DNA of 64,000 nt from Xanthomonas hortorum (lineage in GTDB: Bacteria > Pseudomonadota > Gammaproteobacteria > Xanthomonadales > Xanthomonadaceae): positions 3,049,001 through 3,113,000 of the forward strand of contig NZ_CP101417.1 of assembly GCF_024339125.1 (NCBI RefSeq), in the 5' to 3' direction. Each line of letters begins with the position of its first letter. The first letter of the stretch is position 1. This document shows, piece by piece, positions 18,160-27,179 of the stretch. A program made the position numbers and the translations under genes. The notes beneath the pieces are model-generated. The model was not told the DNA's origin. It ran no database searches and worked only from the letters and a program-made list of their open reading frames with translations.

Positions 18160-18960
18160 ATGAAATGGTTTGAAATCGCCCTGGTCGTGCTGACGCTGGG
18201 CACCGGCTTCATCTGGCTGCTGGACACGTTGTTTCTGGCCAAGCGCCGCGCCGCACGTGCCGGGCTGCTGGACAGCGAGCCGGCGATCATCGATTACTCG
18301 CGCGCGTTCTTTCCGGTGTTGGCGGTGGTGCTGATCCTGCGCAGCTTCGTGGCCGAGCCGTACAAGATTCCGTCCAGTTCGATGATGCCCAATCTGCTGA
18401 TCGGCGACTTCATCCTGGTCAACAAGTTCGCTTACGGCTTCCGTCTGCCAATCACCAATACCAAGTTCATCCCCACCGGCGAGCCCAAGCGCGGGGACGT
18501 GGTGGTATTCAAGCCGCCGCATGCGCCCGACCAGAACTGGATCAAGCGCGTTGTGGGTTTGCCCGGCGACAAGATCGGTTTCCACGGCGATACGCTGTAC
18601 ATCAACGACAAGCCGATGCGCTACACGGTCAAGGGCGAGTACATCGGCAAGGGCAAGGGCGCCGAGATGACCGGTACCACGTTGCTGGTCGAGGACCTGC
18701 CGGGCCGCACGCACACCGTGCTGGAATGGGTGGATCGCAACATGCCGGCCGGGCAGGGCGACTGGACCGTGCCGGCCGCCAGTTATTTCGTGATGGGGGA
18801 TAATCGCGACAACAGCGAAGACAGCCGCTTCTGGACCCAGACGCACTTTCTGCCGGAAGCCAATCTGCGCGGCAAGGCGTTCCTGATCTGGCTCAATTGC
18901 GAAGGGTGGTTCTGCAAGGGGAGTTTCGATCCGTCGCGGATCGGGACCGGAATCCAGTAA
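18160..18960 (+). CDS. lepB: Signal peptidase I
   Basis: A 266-residue inner-membrane leader peptidase that removes signal peptides from exported proteins. Two N-terminal membrane segments (about 5-24 and 50-64) precede the catalytic periplasmic domain. The nucleophile Ser (about 74) is in PSSSMMPNLLIGD, the general base Lys (about 129) is in IKRVVGLPGDKI, and box E is GDNRDNSEDSR. Its length is intermediate for the family. The start ATG 18160 has a GAAGGAA ribosome site. It is followed directly by the DUF4845 gene and rnc. Confidence 0.96.
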   Translation: MKWFEIALVVLTLGTGFIWLLDTLFLAKRRAARAGLLDSEPAIIDYSRAFFPVLAVVLILRSFVAEPYKIPSSSMMPNLLIGDFILVNKFAYGFRLPITNTKFIPTGEPKRGDVVVFKPPHAPDQNWIKRVVGLPGDKIGFHGDTLYINDKPMRYTVKGEYIGKGKGAEMTGTTLLVEDLPGRTHTVLEWVDRNMPAGQGDWTVPAASYFVMGDNRDNSEDSRFWTQTHFLPEANLRGKAFLIWLNCEGWFCKGSFDPSRIGTGIQ

Positions 18961-18990
18961 ATGCACGCACGGCGTGCCAGGGGAAGCACA

Positions 18991-19368
18991 ATGAAGCGCA
19001 AGCAGAGCGGTATGACGTTGACGTCGTTCGTGGTGGTGCTGGCGGTGGTGGGGTTTGGCCTGTACTTGGGAATGAAGCTGTTTCCGATGTATCAGGAATA
19101 TTATTCCGTGCGCACCGCGATGAAGGGTCTGGCCAAAGAGCCCGGCGCCGGTGAGATGGATCCGTCCAAGTTGCAGGATCTGTTCTTCCGTCGGCTGTAC
19201 ATCAATTATTCGGAAAACGTCAAAAAAGAAGACGTCAAGTTCGAGCGTATCGAAGGCGGCTGGCGCATGAAGGTCAACTACGAAGTGCGTCGCGAAATGA
19301 TCGGCAATCTCGATGTGGTCGGCAAATTCGATACATCGCAGGACATGACTGGACGTGGTGGGCAATAG
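18991..19368 (+). CDS. DUF4845 membrane protein
   Basis: A 125-residue protein with one N-terminal membrane segment (about 9-28) and a small C-terminal domain outside the membrane. It matches the DUF4845 family often found between lepB and rnc; its function is unknown. The N-terminus [20 protein letters not shown] looks like a type IV prepilin leader (short basic peptide, Gly, hydrophobic helix) but lacks the conserved Glu at +5, so prepilin processing is doubtful. I chose ATG 18991, with GGGAAG 8 bp before it, rather than 18961, which abuts the lepB stop. It overlaps rnc by 14 bp. Confidence 0.8.
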   Translation: MKRKQSGMTLTSFVVVLAVVGFGLYLGMKLFPMYQEYYSVRTAMKGLAKEPGAGEMDPSKLQDLFFRRLYINYSENVKKEDVKFERIEGGWRMKVNYEVRREMIGNLDVVGKFDTSQDMTGRGGQ

Positions 19369-20038
19369 AACTTTCCAGCGTGGTGATCCGATCGGGCACG
19401 CGTTTGCCGATCCGGGTCTGCTCGCCCAGGCGCTGCGGCATCGCAGCGCCGGGACCCCGCATAACGAACGACTGGAATTCCTCGGCGACGGCATCGTCAA
19501 TCTGCTGATCGCCGAGGCGCTGTATCAGCGCTGGCCCAAGGCCGACGAAGGCGCATTGACCCGTGCGCGCGCCGAACTCGTGCGCGAAGGCGCGCTGGCC
19601 GTCATCGGCCGCACGCTGAATCTGGGTGAGCGCTTGACGCTTGGTCCGGGCGAGCTGAAATCCGGTGGCCACCGGCGCGATTCGATCCTGGCCGATGCGG
19701 TCGAGGCGATCGTCGCGGCGATCTATCTGGACTGTGGCTTCGAGCGCTGCCGTGAGGTGGTGTTGCCCTGGTTCGAGCCTTCATTGGCTGCGCTGCCGGT
19801 GGGCAAGGCTGAAAAAGATCCCAAGACCCGGCTGCAGGAATGGCTGCAGGCGCGGCAACTCCCGCTGCCCAATTACGCGCTGATCAGTGAAAGCGGCGAC
19901 GAACATGCCAAGCAGTTCCATGTCGCCTGCATTCTGGAACAGCCCGTCGCCCGCGCCGAAGGCCAGGGCACCTCGCGTCGCCTCGCCGAGCAACAGGCGG
20001 CCACCCTCGTCATCGCACAACTGGATTCAAACACGTGA
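19355..20038 (+). CDS. rnc: Ribonuclease III
   Basis: A 227-residue double-strand-specific endoribonuclease that matures rRNA and processes mRNAs and sRNAs. The RNase III signature [20 protein letters not shown] (about 36-55) holds the catalytic acidic residues, with a second acidic set in [14 protein letters not shown] double-stranded RNA-binding domain covers about 150-225. The signature has Gly where many homologues have Ser (FLGDG versus FLGDS). The start is GTG 19355 or the adjacent GTG 19358, both inside the DUF4845 gene, implying coupling. The stop overlaps the era start by 4 bp. Confidence 0.95.
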   Translation: MVGNRTFQRGDPIGHAFADPGLLAQALRHRSAGTPHNERLEFLGDGIVNLLIAEALYQRWPKADEGALTRARAELVREGALAVIGRTLNLGERLTLGPGELKSGGHRRDSILADAVEAIVAAIYLDCGFERCREVVLPWFEPSLAALPVGKAEKDPKTRLQEWLQARQLPLPNYALISESGDEHAKQFHVACILEQPVARAEGQGTSRRLAEQQAATLVIAQLDSNT

Positions 20039-20934
20039 GCGAAACCTCTTCCCCCCACCGTAGCGGCAGTGTCGCCGTGATCGGCCGTCCCAATGTCGGC
20101 AAGTCCACCCTGACCAATGCGCTGGTCGGTGCGAAGGTCAGCATCGTGTCCAACCGGCCGCAGACCACGCGGCATCGCTTGCTGGGCATCGCCACCTTCC
20201 CCGAGGGGCAGCTGGCGCTGGTGGATACGCCCGGATTGCATCGCGAGCAGAAGCGCGCCATGAACCGGGTGATGAATCGCGCCGCGCGCGGCTCGCTGGA
20301 AGGCGTGGATGCCGCAGTGCTGGTGATCGAGGCCGGCCGGTGGGACGAAGAAGACACGCTGGCCTTCAAGGTCCTCAGCGATTCCAAGGTGCCGGTGGTG
20401 CTGGTGGTCAACAAGGTCGACCGGCTCAAGGACAAGACCGCGCTGTTCCCGTTTCTGGCGCAGGTCAGTGAAGGTCGCACATTCGCTGCAGTGCATCCGG
20501 TGTCGGCGCTCAAGCGCAAGGGCCTGGAAGCGCTGGTCGGCGACCTGCTCAAGCTGGTGCCCGAGGCCGAGGCGATGTTCGGCGAGGACGAGATCACCGA
20601 TCGCAGCCAGCGCTTTCTGGCTGGCGAACTGGTGCGCGAGCAGTTGATGCGCCAGCTGGGCGAAGAACTGCCTTATGCCACCACCGTGGAGATCGAGCGC
20701 TTCGCCGAAGATGGCGCATTGCTGCGTATTGGCGCAGTGATCTGGGTCGAGCGCGAAGGCCAGAAGGCGATCGTGATCGGCAAGGGCGGCACCCGCCTGA
20801 AGGAAATCGGCGGCAAGGCGCGCTTGCAAATGGAGCGGCTGTTCGGTGCCAAGGTCTTTCTGGAAACCTGGGTGCGCGTGCGCGAGGGCTGGTCGGACGA
20901 CGAAGCGGCATTGAAGGCGTTCGGGTACGAGTAA
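20035..20934 (+). CDS. era: GTPase Era
   Basis: A 299-residue essential GTPase for 16S rRNA maturation and 30S assembly. It shows G1 [11 protein letters not shown]3 DTPGLH, G4 NKVD and a C-terminal KH RNA-binding domain with [14 protein letters not shown]. The start is GTG 20035, overlapping the rnc stop by 4 bp. The order rnc-era-recO is widely conserved. Confidence 0.97.
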   Translation: MSETSSPHRSGSVAVIGRPNVGKSTLTNALVGAKVSIVSNRPQTTRHRLLGIATFPEGQLALVDTPGLHREQKRAMNRVMNRAARGSLEGVDAAVLVIEAGRWDEEDTLAFKVLSDSKVPVVLVVNKVDRLKDKTALFPFLAQVSEGRTFAAVHPVSALKRKGLEALVGDLLKLVPEAEAMFGEDEITDRSQRFLAGELVREQLMRQLGEELPYATTVEIERFAEDGALLRIGAVIWVEREGQKAIVIGKGGTRLKEIGGKARLQMERLFGAKVFLETWVRVREGWSDDEAALKAFGYE

Positions 20935-20961
20935 GGCCGGGACCCGGTCCCGCCTGCCGCC

Positions 20962-21684
20962 ATGCTGATCGACAACGAACGCGGTTTTGTCCTGCATGTG
21001 CGCCCCTGGCGCGAGACCAGTCTGCTGGTGGAAGTGCTCACCGAGCAGCAGGGGCGGGTGGGATTGCTGGCGCGTGGTGTGCACGCGGCGCGCAAACAGG
21101 CCTTGCGCGCCGCATTGCAGCCCTTGCAACTGATCCAGTTCACGGCAATGCAGCGCGGCGAGCTTGCGCAACTGCGCCAGGCCGAGGCCTTGGACACTGC
21201 ACCGCGCCTGGCCGGCGAAACCATGTTGGCCGGCTTCTATATCAGCGAGTTGCTGCTGCGGCTGGCTCCACGCAACGACCCGGTGCCCGAGCTGTTCGAT
21301 TGCTATGCGCGGGCGCGGGCGCATCTGGCCTCCAACCTGCCGTTGGCCTGGGGACTGCGCCAGTTCGAGCGCGATGTACTCGATGGGCTCGGGTTTGCCT
21401 TCGATCTGCAACACGACAACGACGGCCAACCGATCGACCCGGCGGCACGTTACCGCCTCGATCCGCAGGAAGGCGCATTGCGCGTGTTGAGCGAGCGGCT
21501 GGCGCAGGACCGGCGCGAGACCGTGACCGGCGCGGCGTTGTTGGCGCTGGGCGAAGACGTCATGCCGGCGGCCGACGACATGCCGGGATTGCGCCGCAGC
21601 ATGCGTGGCGTGCTGCTGCATCACCTGGGCGGGCGCGGTCTGAAGTCCTGGGAAATGCTCGAGGATCTGGCGCGCCGGCGCTGA
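20962..21684 (+). CDS. recO: DNA repair protein RecO
   Basis: A 240-residue recombination mediator that works with RecR to load RecA onto SSB-coated DNA. The N-terminal OB fold starts with [20 protein letters not shown] and continues with [11 protein letters not shown]; a helical C-terminal domain follows. The zinc-finger cysteines of some RecO proteins are absent, as in other gammaproteobacteria. It lies 27 bp after era and ends the operon visible here. Confidence 0.93.
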   Translation: MLIDNERGFVLHVRPWRETSLLVEVLTEQQGRVGLLARGVHAARKQALRAALQPLQLIQFTAMQRGELAQLRQAEALDTAPRLAGETMLAGFYISELLLRLAPRNDPVPELFDCYARARAHLASNLPLAWGLRQFERDVLDGLGFAFDLQHDNDGQPIDPAARYRLDPQEGALRVLSERLAQDRRETVTGAALLALGEDVMPAADDMPGLRRSMRGVLLHHLGGRGLKSWEMLEDLARRR

Positions 21685-21796
21685 TCAGCAAGGCAAACTC
21701 GCTACGCGGCTGGGCGCGTCATTCAATCGAGCTCCGTACGCACTCTCTACAACGCCGAGTCCGAGCCTGAGCGTCGCGCAGCGACAGGCGCTCAGT

Positions 21797-22519
21797 TCAG
21801 TGCAGCAGCGCCGCCACCGCCGCATGAAACTGCGTCTGCGCCGTGCTCGATTGCGGGTCGCCGCGCAGTAAACGCACCGCGCCGGCAAGCCGCGCTGCGC
21901 CGACAAAGCCGCAACTGGCCTGCAGCCGGTGCAGATGGTTGCGCAGTGCCGGCTCGTCGCTGATCTGCAGGGCCGAATCCACCGCGTCGCGCGTGCCCGG
22001 CAACTCGGCCAGGAACAATTCGCGTAGCGCGTTCAGATGGTGCTGCTGGCCATTGAGCGCGCTGAGTGCGGCCGCTTCGTCCCAATCGCTGGCGGCGATG
22101 TCGACCACGCCGACCGGCGCCACGCTGTAACGGCCGCGCGCCAGTCCGCGACGCACCGCCTGCAGCAGACGTTCTGAGCTCAGCGGCTTGACCAGCATTT
22201 CCAGAAACCCATCGGACTGCAGGCTGCGTTGCATGGTCATGGTGCCGTCGGCGGTGTGGGCGAGTGCGGGGACGTCGGGATGCAACAGGCGCAGTGCGCG
22301 CAGCAGCTCGCTACCGGTGCCATCGGGAAGATTGACGTCGATCAGCCAAAGGTCGTGACGATGTTCGCGGGCGCGGTCGAGCGCCGAAGACAGGGAATCG
22401 GCGCAATCCACCCGGGCGGGCAGGTCTTCCAGGACGGCCTGGAGAAACCCGCGGCTGATCGGGTCGTCTTCCACCAGCAAGAGTCGTGGGTGGGGTTCCT
22501 GACGTGTCGCCATATTCAT
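21797..22519 (-). CDS. Response regulator receiver fused to an HPt domain
   Basis: A 240-residue cytoplasmic signalling protein. The receiver domain (about 10-130) has the acidic pair LLVEDDP, the phospho-acceptor Asp in LIDVNLPDG (about 61) and the conserved Lys in EMLVKPLS. A C-terminal HPt domain (about 150-240) has the phospho-His in LHRLQASCGFVGA. No output or kinase domain is present and no sensor kinase is adjacent, so it is an orphan phosphorelay intermediate. The start ATG 22519 is fixed by AAGGAGG four bases upstream; the ATG two codons later lacks this. Partners are unknown. Confidence 0.87.
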   Translation of the reverse strand: MNMATRQEPHPRLLLVEDDPISRGFLQAVLEDLPARVDCADSLSSALDRAREHRHDLWLIDVNLPDGTGSELLRALRLLHPDVPALAHTADGTMTMQRSLQSDGFLEMLVKPLSSERLLQAVRRGLARGRYSVAPVGVVDIAASDWDEAAALSALNGQQHHLNALRELFLAELPGTRDAVDSALQISDEPALRNHLHRLQASCGFVGAARLAGAVRLLRGDPQSSTAQTQFHAAVAALLH

Positions 22520-22675
22520 GCTGCCTCCTTGTCAGCGATGCCGCGTCGTGACCGCCGCGCGCAGCCGGAGTTTGCCTGTGTTTGCGGCGCGCGACAATTG
22601 TCCCATCGCTTCTAGCGGCCTCCATCGATCGCATCTGCGACAATACGCACCCTTTTGCCCGCAGCTCGTCGCCAC

Positions 22676-24010
22676 GTGGCCAGAACCAGAAACCGTTTCG
22701 ACCGTACCCCGTTCCAGATCGCCATTATCGACCTCAGTCACGACGGCCGCGGTGTTGCGCGCCGCGAGGGCGAGGGCGGCAAGGTCACCTTCATCAGCGG
22801 CGCCCTGCCCGGTGAGGTGGTACGTGCCGAACCCACCGCGCGCAACCGGCATTTCGATGAGGCCAAGACGGTGGAGGTGCTGGAGGCATCGCCGCAACGG
22901 GTGACCCCGCGCTGCCCGCATTTCGGCGTCTGTGCCGGCTGCGTGCTGCAGCATCTGGACGAGTCGCAGCAGATTGTGGCCAAACAGCGCGTGCTGATGG
23001 ATAACCTGGAGCGCATCGGCCACGTCACCCCGCAGGCGATCCTGCCGGCGTTGGTGGGCGACAACTGGGGCTACCGCCGCAAGGGTCGCTTCTCGGTGCG
23101 GCGGGTGGAAAAGAAGGACAAGACGCTGGTCGGTTTCCGCGAGCTCGATCCGCGCTTCGTGGCCGATCTGTCGGTCTGCTACACGGTGATCCCGCAGATC
23201 GGCGAGAAGATTCCGTTGCTGGCCGCGCTGGTCGAAGGCCTGGACGGCAAACGCGACATTCCGCAGATCGAATTCATTGCCGGCGACGAAGCGGTGGTGC
23301 TGACCATCCGCCATATGCAGCCGCTCAGCGAGCGCGATCTACAGGCGCTGACGGAATTTGCGCAGGCGCACGCGTTTGCGATTTTCCTGCAGCCGGGCGG
23401 TGTGGAGAGCGTGCATCCGTTGTGGCCGCAAGAAGTGCCGCTGTCGTTCCGCTTGCCGCAATGGGATGTGGAACTGGCGTTCCGGCCGCTGGACTTCATC
23501 CAGGTCAACGCCTCGCTCAACCAGAAAATGATTGCGCATGCGCTGGCATTGCTCGACGCCAAGCCGGACGACCGCGTGCTGGATCTGTTCTGCGGCCTGG
23601 GCAATTTCACCCTGCCGCTGGCACGCGGCGTGCGCGAAGTGGTCGGCGTGGAAGGCGATGCCGGGCTGGTGGCGCGTGCGCGCGAGAATGCGCAGCGCAA
23701 TGGACTGGAGAATGCGCAGTTTTATGCGGCCGACCTGACCCAGGATCAGCACCATACCGCGTGGATGCGGCAGGGCTTCGACAAGCTGCTGCTGGATCCG
23801 CCACGCTCGGGCGCGTTGGAAGTGTTGCAGCAGCTGCCGTTGAAAAAGTTCGAGCGCATCGTCTACGTAAGCTGCCATCCGGGGTCACTGGCGCGCGACG
23901 CCGGCTATCTGGTCAACGAACAGGGCTTTACGCTCAAGTCCGCCGGTGCGATGGACATGTTTCCGCATACGGCGCATGTGGAAAGCATCGCGGTGTTTGA
24001 GCGGCGCTAG
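22676..24010 (+). CDS. rlmD: 23S rRNA (uracil-1939-C5)-methyltransferase
   Basis: A 444-residue SAM-dependent rRNA methyltransferase. An N-terminal TRAM domain (about 10-70) precedes the 4Fe-4S site C-x5-C-x2-C in CPHFGVCAGC (C80, C86, C89), with the likely fourth Cys in LSVCYTV. The SAM fold has DLFCGLGNFTLPLA, the DPPRSGA motif and the catalytic Cys in VYVSCHPGSLARD. I chose GTG 22676 (MARTRNRFDR), the conserved family start; an in-frame TTG at 22655 would add seven residues. A GACAAT box lies about 35 bp upstream and may be the -10. Confidence 0.95.
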   Translation: MARTRNRFDRTPFQIAIIDLSHDGRGVARREGEGGKVTFISGALPGEVVRAEPTARNRHFDEAKTVEVLEASPQRVTPRCPHFGVCAGCVLQHLDESQQIVAKQRVLMDNLERIGHVTPQAILPALVGDNWGYRRKGRFSVRRVEKKDKTLVGFRELDPRFVADLSVCYTVIPQIGEKIPLLAALVEGLDGKRDIPQIEFIAGDEAVVLTIRHMQPLSERDLQALTEFAQAHAFAIFLQPGGVESVHPLWPQEVPLSFRLPQWDVELAFRPLDFIQVNASLNQKMIAHALALLDAKPDDRVLDLFCGLGNFTLPLARGVREVVGVEGDAGLVARARENAQRNGLENAQFYAADLTQDQHHTAWMRQGFDKLLLDPPRSGALEVLQQLPLKKFERIVYVSCHPGSLARDAGYLVNEQGFTLKSAGAMDMFPHTAHVESIAVFERR

Positions 24011-24065
24011 GCCATTATGTTCCGGGCGTCGGTTACCCGTCGCCCGGACGGTGTGACTTTGGTCC

Positions 24066-24713
24066 TTAGTTTTTCTTTTCGACGGCGTTTTGCCACTGCC
24101 CGTCGACCAGCGCGAAGGCCATCGGCCGCGTGCCGCGTTTGCCCTCGGCTTCAACGATGACGTCGCACTCGACCACTGGCGCCTCACTGCCGAGTTTGCA
24201 GCGCTCGACACCGGAGACCTGCGCAGTACGCGCGGCGTCTTGAATGCGCGTGCGCATCGCCGCGTCGTTCTCCTGCGCAAGCATCTGGCTGATGGCCTCG
24301 CGCAGGAGCACCTGCACGCGATCCTGCGGCGGTACCGGCGCGGCGACTTCCATTTCCTTCTCGCTGTGCTGCAACGCCCACGCGCTCCCTTTCGGGACAA
24401 ACCGCAGCGTCATGTGTTTTTCGCTGGGCCCGGCCTGGCCGGTGACGATGCAATCGAGCGTCTCCGGTTTGGCGTCGACAGCCGGCAGGCAGCCGGTCAA
24501 CGCGGTCAAGCGCGGACGGAACATGGCGGACATGAGCGCGTCGCCCTGCTTCTGCGGGTTGGCTGCCATGTCATCGGCGATGGCCGCATCCAGTGCCTGT
24601 TGCGCCTGGGCCAGCGAGAGCGTGGCTGCAGCAGCGCCGGCTGTGGCAGTTGCGCACACAAATGCAGCAGTGAGCGCCGCAATGTGCAGGGTGGAGTATC
24701 GGCTGACTGTCAT
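24066..24713 (-). CDS. Secreted/periplasmic protein of unknown function
   Basis: A 215-residue protein I do not recognise. A clear signal peptide (residues 1-28, ending ATAGAAA) predicts export. The mature part has four Cys (GCLPAV, LDCIV, RCKLG, ECDVIV) that could form two disulfides, and a helical Gln/Ala-rich start (LAQAQQALDAAIADDMAANP). The C-terminus (PMAFALVDGQWQNAVEKKN) resembles the end of small beta-rich periplasmic domains. Codon use is like its neighbours. It is convergent with rlmD (55 bp apart). Confidence 0.65.
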   Translation of the reverse strand: MTVSRYSTLHIAALTAAFVCATATAGAAAATLSLAQAQQALDAAIADDMAANPQKQGDALMSAMFRPRLTALTGCLPAVDAKPETLDCIVTGQAGPSEKHMTLRFVPKGSAWALQHSEKEMEVAAPVPPQDRVQVLLREAISQMLAQENDAAMRTRIQDAARTAQVSGVERCKLGSEAPVVECDVIVEAEGKRGTRPMAFALVDGQWQNAVEKKN

Positions 24714-24808
24714 GGCGTTCTGTCCTTGAATGAGAGGGGGCGGAGTGTAGAGGTCGCAAGGCTGCGTCGGCCAGGCATTTTTCTGCAGGTCCCGCCATAC
24801 TTGTGGAC

Positions 24809-25333
24809 ATGGGCATTGAAATCGAACGCAAGTTTCTCGTGACCGGCGACGGTTGGCGTAGCGCCGCGCATGCGGTGATCCCGATGGCGCAGGGCTATAT
24901 CAACGACCAGGCAGCGATGCGCAGTGGCGCGCAGAACGCGTCGGTGCGCGTGCGCATCCAGGGCGAGAGCGCATTTCTCAATTTGAAATCGCGTGAGGTG
25001 GGGCATACGCGGCAGGAGTTCGACTACCCGATTCCGGTGGTCGATGCGCGTGCGCTGCTGGCGCTATGTGTCGGCGGTTTGATCGACAAGCGCCGGCATC
25101 TGGTCGAGTACCAGGGCCATGTGTGGGAAGTGGACGAATTTCTAGGCGACAACGCCGGGCTGGTCGTGGCCGAGATCGAACTCGGGAGTGCCGACGAGGC
25201 GTTTGCCAGGCCCGCCTGGGTCGGCGCGGAAGTCACCGACGATGTGCGCTATTACAACCTGGCGCTGGCCTCGCACCCGTTCTCGCAGTGGGTGGAGAGC
25301 CGGGATTCGGGATTGGGCAGTCGGGATTCGTAA
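24809..25333 (+). CDS. CYTH-domain protein (triphosphatase/adenylate cyclase-fold)
   Basis: A 174-residue cytoplasmic protein with the CYTH signature EIERKFLV at residues 3-10. The alternating basic/acidic strands of the triphosphate tunnel follow (SVRVRIQ, AFLNLKSRE, RQEFDYPIP, KRRHLVEY, WEVDEF, VVAEIELGS). Bacterial members hydrolyse inorganic triphosphate or, rarely, make cAMP; triphosphatase is the more likely role. I chose ATG 24809 because it places EIERK at the N-terminus. The last residues (about SRDSGLGSRDS) and the stop codon come from an intergenic GGGATTCGG repeat that runs into the gene end, so the original C-terminus may have been shorter. Confidence 0.85.
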   Translation: MGIEIERKFLVTGDGWRSAAHAVIPMAQGYINDQAAMRSGAQNASVRVRIQGESAFLNLKSREVGHTRQEFDYPIPVVDARALLALCVGGLIDKRRHLVEYQGHVWEVDEFLGDNAGLVVAEIELGSADEAFARPAWVGAEVTDDVRYYNLALASHPFSQWVESRDSGLGSRDS

Positions 25334-25440
25334 AAGCTGAGGTGATGCGTCGGCCTGGGCTGATGCGTTGCGACTCCCCAATCCCTGCCTTGGAATTGGG
25401 CTTATGCTCTGCGCATCCCCAATAACGAATCTCCAATCCC
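25300..25440. repeat. GGGATTCGGGATT intergenic repeat, locus 3, entering the CYTH gene
   Basis: The third locus has direct copies CGGGATTCGGGATTGGG (25301-25317) and CGGGATTCG (25322-25330) lying in the CYTH reading frame. Inverted CCCCAATCCC-type copies follow near 25376-25385 and 25416-25440, up to the next gene. It fills the gap between the CYTH and DsbA-family genes. Confidence 0.75.
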
Positions 25441-25445
25441 CGCCC

Positions 25446-26129
25446 ATGCGCATCGATATCTGGTCTGACGTTGTCTGTCCCTGGTGCTGGATCGGCAAGC
25501 GCCGTTTCGAGCAGGCGGTGGCCTCGCTTGGTGCGCAGGCACCTGCGCTGGACATCCATTACCACGCGTTTCAGCTGGATCCCGACGCCGGACTGGAACC
25601 GACACCGTTGCGTGATGCGCTGGCGCAAAAGTTCGGCGGTGCTGCGCGCGTGGATCAGATGCTGGCGCAGACGCAGGCCACTGCGCGTGCCGAAGGTTTG
25701 CCGTTCGATTTCGGGCGTGGGCAGGTGCAGGTCAGTACATTGCGCGCGCATCGGCTGATCTGGCTGGCGAGCCATGAGGGCGATGTCGAGGCCGTGATCG
25801 AAGCGCTGTTTCATGCGCATTTTGCCGAAGGCCACAACCTGGGCGCGACCGAAACGCTGGTGTCTGCCGGTGCCGCTGGCGGTCTGGATGAGGCGCGCGT
25901 GCGCGCACTGTTGGACTCCGATGAAGGCATCGTTGCGGTAGAGGCGCAATTGGCGCAGGCCACTGCGCTGGGAATCCGTGCGGTGCCCAGTTTCGTGATC
26001 GATGGACGCAGCCTGATCCAGGGCGCACAGCCGCCGGAGAGTTTTGCGCAAGCACTGTTGCAGCTGGCGGCCGAATCGGCGCCGATCGGTGGTCCCGATG
26101 CCTGCGGGCCGGACGGCTGTGCAGTGTGA
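25446..26129 (+). CDS. DsbA-family oxidoreductase (FrnE-like)
   Basis: A 227-residue thioredoxin-fold protein with an inserted helical domain. The active-site CPWC is at residues 11-14 (WSDVVCPWCWIGKRRFEQ) and the cis-Pro loop is AVPSFVIDG. It has no signal peptide, so it is probably cytoplasmic and FrnE-like rather than periplasmic DsbA. The C-terminus has two extra Cys (DACGPDGCAV), common in this subfamily. Its disulfide or glutathione partner is unknown. It lies 40 bp before the FAD oxidoreductase. Confidence 0.85.
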   Translation: MRIDIWSDVVCPWCWIGKRRFEQAVASLGAQAPALDIHYHAFQLDPDAGLEPTPLRDALAQKFGGAARVDQMLAQTQATARAEGLPFDFGRGQVQVSTLRAHRLIWLASHEGDVEAVIEALFHAHFAEGHNLGATETLVSAGAAGGLDEARVRALLDSDEGIVAVEAQLAQATALGIRAVPSFVIDGRSLIQGAQPPESFAQALLQLAAESAPIGGPDACGPDGCAV

Positions 26130-26168
26130 ACCGCCGGCGGCGTCTTGCAACTCCCAACTCATGACGAG

Positions 26169-27179
26169 ATGACACAGCCCGCCCGCCCGAAGACGGTTGC
26201 GGTGATCGGCGCCGGATTGGCAGGGCTTGCCTGTGCGCAACGGCTGCAGGCGGCGGGATGGACGGTAACGCTGTTCGAGCAAGCCAATGTGCCCGGCGGG
26301 CGCATGCGCAGTTGCGCAGGCGATGGCTGGCAGTGCGACCACGGCGCGCAGTATTTCACCGCACGCGATCCGGCGTTTGCAACGGTGGTGGACGAATGGA
26401 TTGTGGCCGGCATTGCGGCGGCCTGGCCTGCGCGCGTGGCGAGTTGGGATGGCATCGAATTTCGTCCCTCGCAGAGCGTTTTGGCGCGCTTTGTCGGTGT
26501 GCCGGACATGGCCGCACCGGCGCGTGCGCTTGCGGCAGACCTGGATGTTCGATTGGGCACCGCTGTGCGATCTCTGCAGCGCGACGGCGACACATGGTGT
26601 CTGGCTGTGTCGGGAGACGATACGAGACACGCCTTCGACACAGTGTTGCTGGCGGTGCCGGCGCCGGTAGCAGCTGCATTACTGGAGCACATCGCGCCCA
26701 CGCTCGCGACGATTGCCGCTGGCGCAAACATGCAGCCGGCCTGGGCGGTGGTGCTGCATTTCGACACGCCGGTCGACCCTGGTTACGACGCCTTGTTCGT
26801 CAACGCCGGCCCGTTGCGCTGGGTGGCACGCAACGCCAGCAAGCCTGGACGAACCGGCGGCGAAACCTGGCTGCTGCATGCCAATGCCGATTGGAGCCAG
26901 GCGCATTTCGACGCGACGCCCGAGGCGGTGATTGCCAGTGTGTTGCCAACACTGGCCGCGCTTGGGTTGCCAGTGCCGCAGTCCTGCGCTGCGTCTCGCT
27001 GGATAGTGGCCAGCACAGATCCGCCCTTGCAGATCGGCTGTGCCTGGGATGCGCAATTGCGTATCGGTCTGTGTGGCGACTGGTTGGCCGGCGGCAAGGT
27101 GGAAGGCGCCTGGCAAAGCGGCGTGGCGCTGGCGGAGCGTGTGCGCGCCAGCGATGCCGTACGCAGCGATCGCGATTAA
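26169..27179 (+). CDS. FAD/NAD(P)-dependent amine-oxidase-like oxidoreductase (renalase-like)
   Basis: A 336-residue flavoprotein. The N-terminal dinucleotide motif VAVIGAGLAGLACAQRL is followed by FEQANVPGGRMRS, the GG/R motif of the amine-oxidase superfamily, then DHGAQYFTARD. The C-terminus has LCGDWLAGGKVEGAWQSGVAL, the usual second FAD-binding segment. This pattern matches bacterial renalase-like proteins; the substrate is unknown. I chose ATG 26169 because the motif starts directly after it. The next gene (photolyase) overlaps its end by 26 bp. Confidence 0.82.
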   Translation: MTQPARPKTVAVIGAGLAGLACAQRLQAAGWTVTLFEQANVPGGRMRSCAGDGWQCDHGAQYFTARDPAFATVVDEWIVAGIAAAWPARVASWDGIEFRPSQSVLARFVGVPDMAAPARALAADLDVRLGTAVRSLQRDGDTWCLAVSGDDTRHAFDTVLLAVPAPVAAALLEHIAPTLATIAAGANMQPAWAVVLHFDTPVDPGYDALFVNAGPLRWVARNASKPGRTGGETWLLHANADWSQAHFDATPEAVIASVLPTLAALGLPVPQSCAASRWIVASTDPPLQIGCAWDAQLRIGLCGDWLAGGKVEGAWQSGVALAERVRASDAVRSDRD

